Below, piece by piece: positions 63,786 through 64,000 of a stretch of 64,000 nucleotides of DNA (position 1 is the first letter of the stretch; every line of letters begins with the position of its first letter). The stretch covers positions 33,221 through 97,220 of the forward strand of contig JAEZFP010000073.1 of assembly GCA_023417475.1 (NCBI GenBank), in the 5' to 3' direction. Position numbers and translations under genes: made by a program. A model generated the notes under the pieces. The model worked only from the letters and a program-made list of their open reading frames with translations. It had not been told where the DNA came from and did no database searches. Source of the stretch: Bacillota bacterium (GTDB taxonomy: Bacteria; Bacillota; UBA4882; UBA8346).

Positions 63786-63835
63786 CCGGAAAACAATCGT
63801 TCGATTAATCAAGGGTGGAAATTTAATATTTTAAA

Positions 63836-63872
63836 AGATACCGACGCCGTTTGCGCCTCGGTATCTTTTTTT
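63836..63872 (+). terminator. Terminator targeted by the intron
   Basis: AGATACCGA pairs with TCGGTATCT around a 13-base loop, followed by a T-run to 63872. The group II intron begins three bases later. Confidence 0.92.
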
Positions 63873-63874
63873 GA

Positions 63875-64000
63875 GTGCGCCCAGCATGGGAGCAATCTAA
63901 CGGGTGAAAGTCCCGAGTGCGGGTAGATAGTGCCAAGCACATAGCTAAGAGCAAGGGTGTCCACCGCGAGGTGGAATCTGAAGGAAGCTTACGGCAAACT
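63875..64000 (+). mobile_element. Group IIC intron, 5' end (runs off the window)
   Basis: The RNA begins GTGCGCCCAGCATGGG, followed by GGGTGAAAGTCCCGAGTGC, AGCAAGGGTGTCC...GGTGGAATCTGAAGGAAGC and CGGCAAAC. These are the domain I landmarks of the Oceanobacillus iheyensis-type group IIC introns, in order. The 5' splice-site GUGCG lies directly after the T-run of a terminator, which is the known insertion preference of class C introns. Domains II-VI and the reverse transcriptase gene, if present, are outside the window. Confidence 0.92.

Overview
The window is about 64 kb of bacterial chromosome, mostly moderate-to-high GC and densely coded. Three lines of evidence point to a spore-forming member of the Bacillota with a diderm (two-membrane) envelope. 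First, there are two SPOCS/DUF3794 spore-morphogenesis proteins, one carrying a LysM domain like SipL, plus a LysM/peptidoglycan-binding protein. Second, a complete type II secretion gene run ends in an outer-membrane secretin, and a separate small predicted beta-barrel ends in a C-terminal phenylalanine. Third, strong GGAGG Shine-Dalgarno sites and GTG/TTG starts are common throughout. Lineages such as Hydrogenispora/Limnochordia-like Firmicutes would fit, but this is inference from gene content; no rRNA gene is present.

Layout: 0-9 kb holds the 3' end of pcrA, an AMIN/amidase_3 cell-wall hydrolase, an M42 peptidase, an unusual carbamoyltransferase, a small Cys-rich protein, a two-subunit class I fumarase, rph-rdgB and a YfcE-type phosphoesterase, followed by tRNA-Pro(TGG) and a decayed metallo-beta-lactamase-fold gene. 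10-14 kb (minus strand) is a heterodimeric ABC exporter. 14.6-25.7 kb is a type II secretion operon gspE-F-G-H-I-J-K-L-M-D. 26-31 kb is a branched-chain amino acid ABC importer livJHMGF, closed by a terminator and then a 21-bp-period array of DnaA-box-like 9-mers.

31-42 kb holds a ComEC-like MBL protein with a DUF3006 partner, a tiny membrane protein, the putative outer-membrane barrel, and on the minus strand a full moxR-DUF58-batA/B/C/D/E operon. 42-49 kb holds a membrane-anchored baseplate-J-like protein, a GNAT acetyltransferase, a fluoride riboswitch controlling crcB/fluC, a TrmN6-like methyltransferase, and a maltokinase plus GlgM-like glycosyltransferase pair. 49-57 kb holds a CheY-like regulator, a DMT transporter, a ZIP transporter, citramalate synthase, the LysM and SPOCS spore proteins and the UV-damage endonuclease UvsE.

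58-61 kb is an AT-rich accessory patch: a broken RHS gene whose surviving 3' end carries a polymorphic-toxin-like tail, a likely immunity gene and a Fic protein. The window ends with an SDR, a diguanylate cyclase and a second SPOCS protein. Its terminator is directly followed by the 5' end of a group IIC intron that runs off the window.

The items most worth a second look are the 12-unit, exactly 21-bp spaced DnaA-box-like array (30.8-31.2 kb), the type II secretion system of a sporulator with an apparent GspM-GspC fusion, the carbamoyltransferase with both ornithine-site motifs replaced, and the RHS toxin/immunity remnant.
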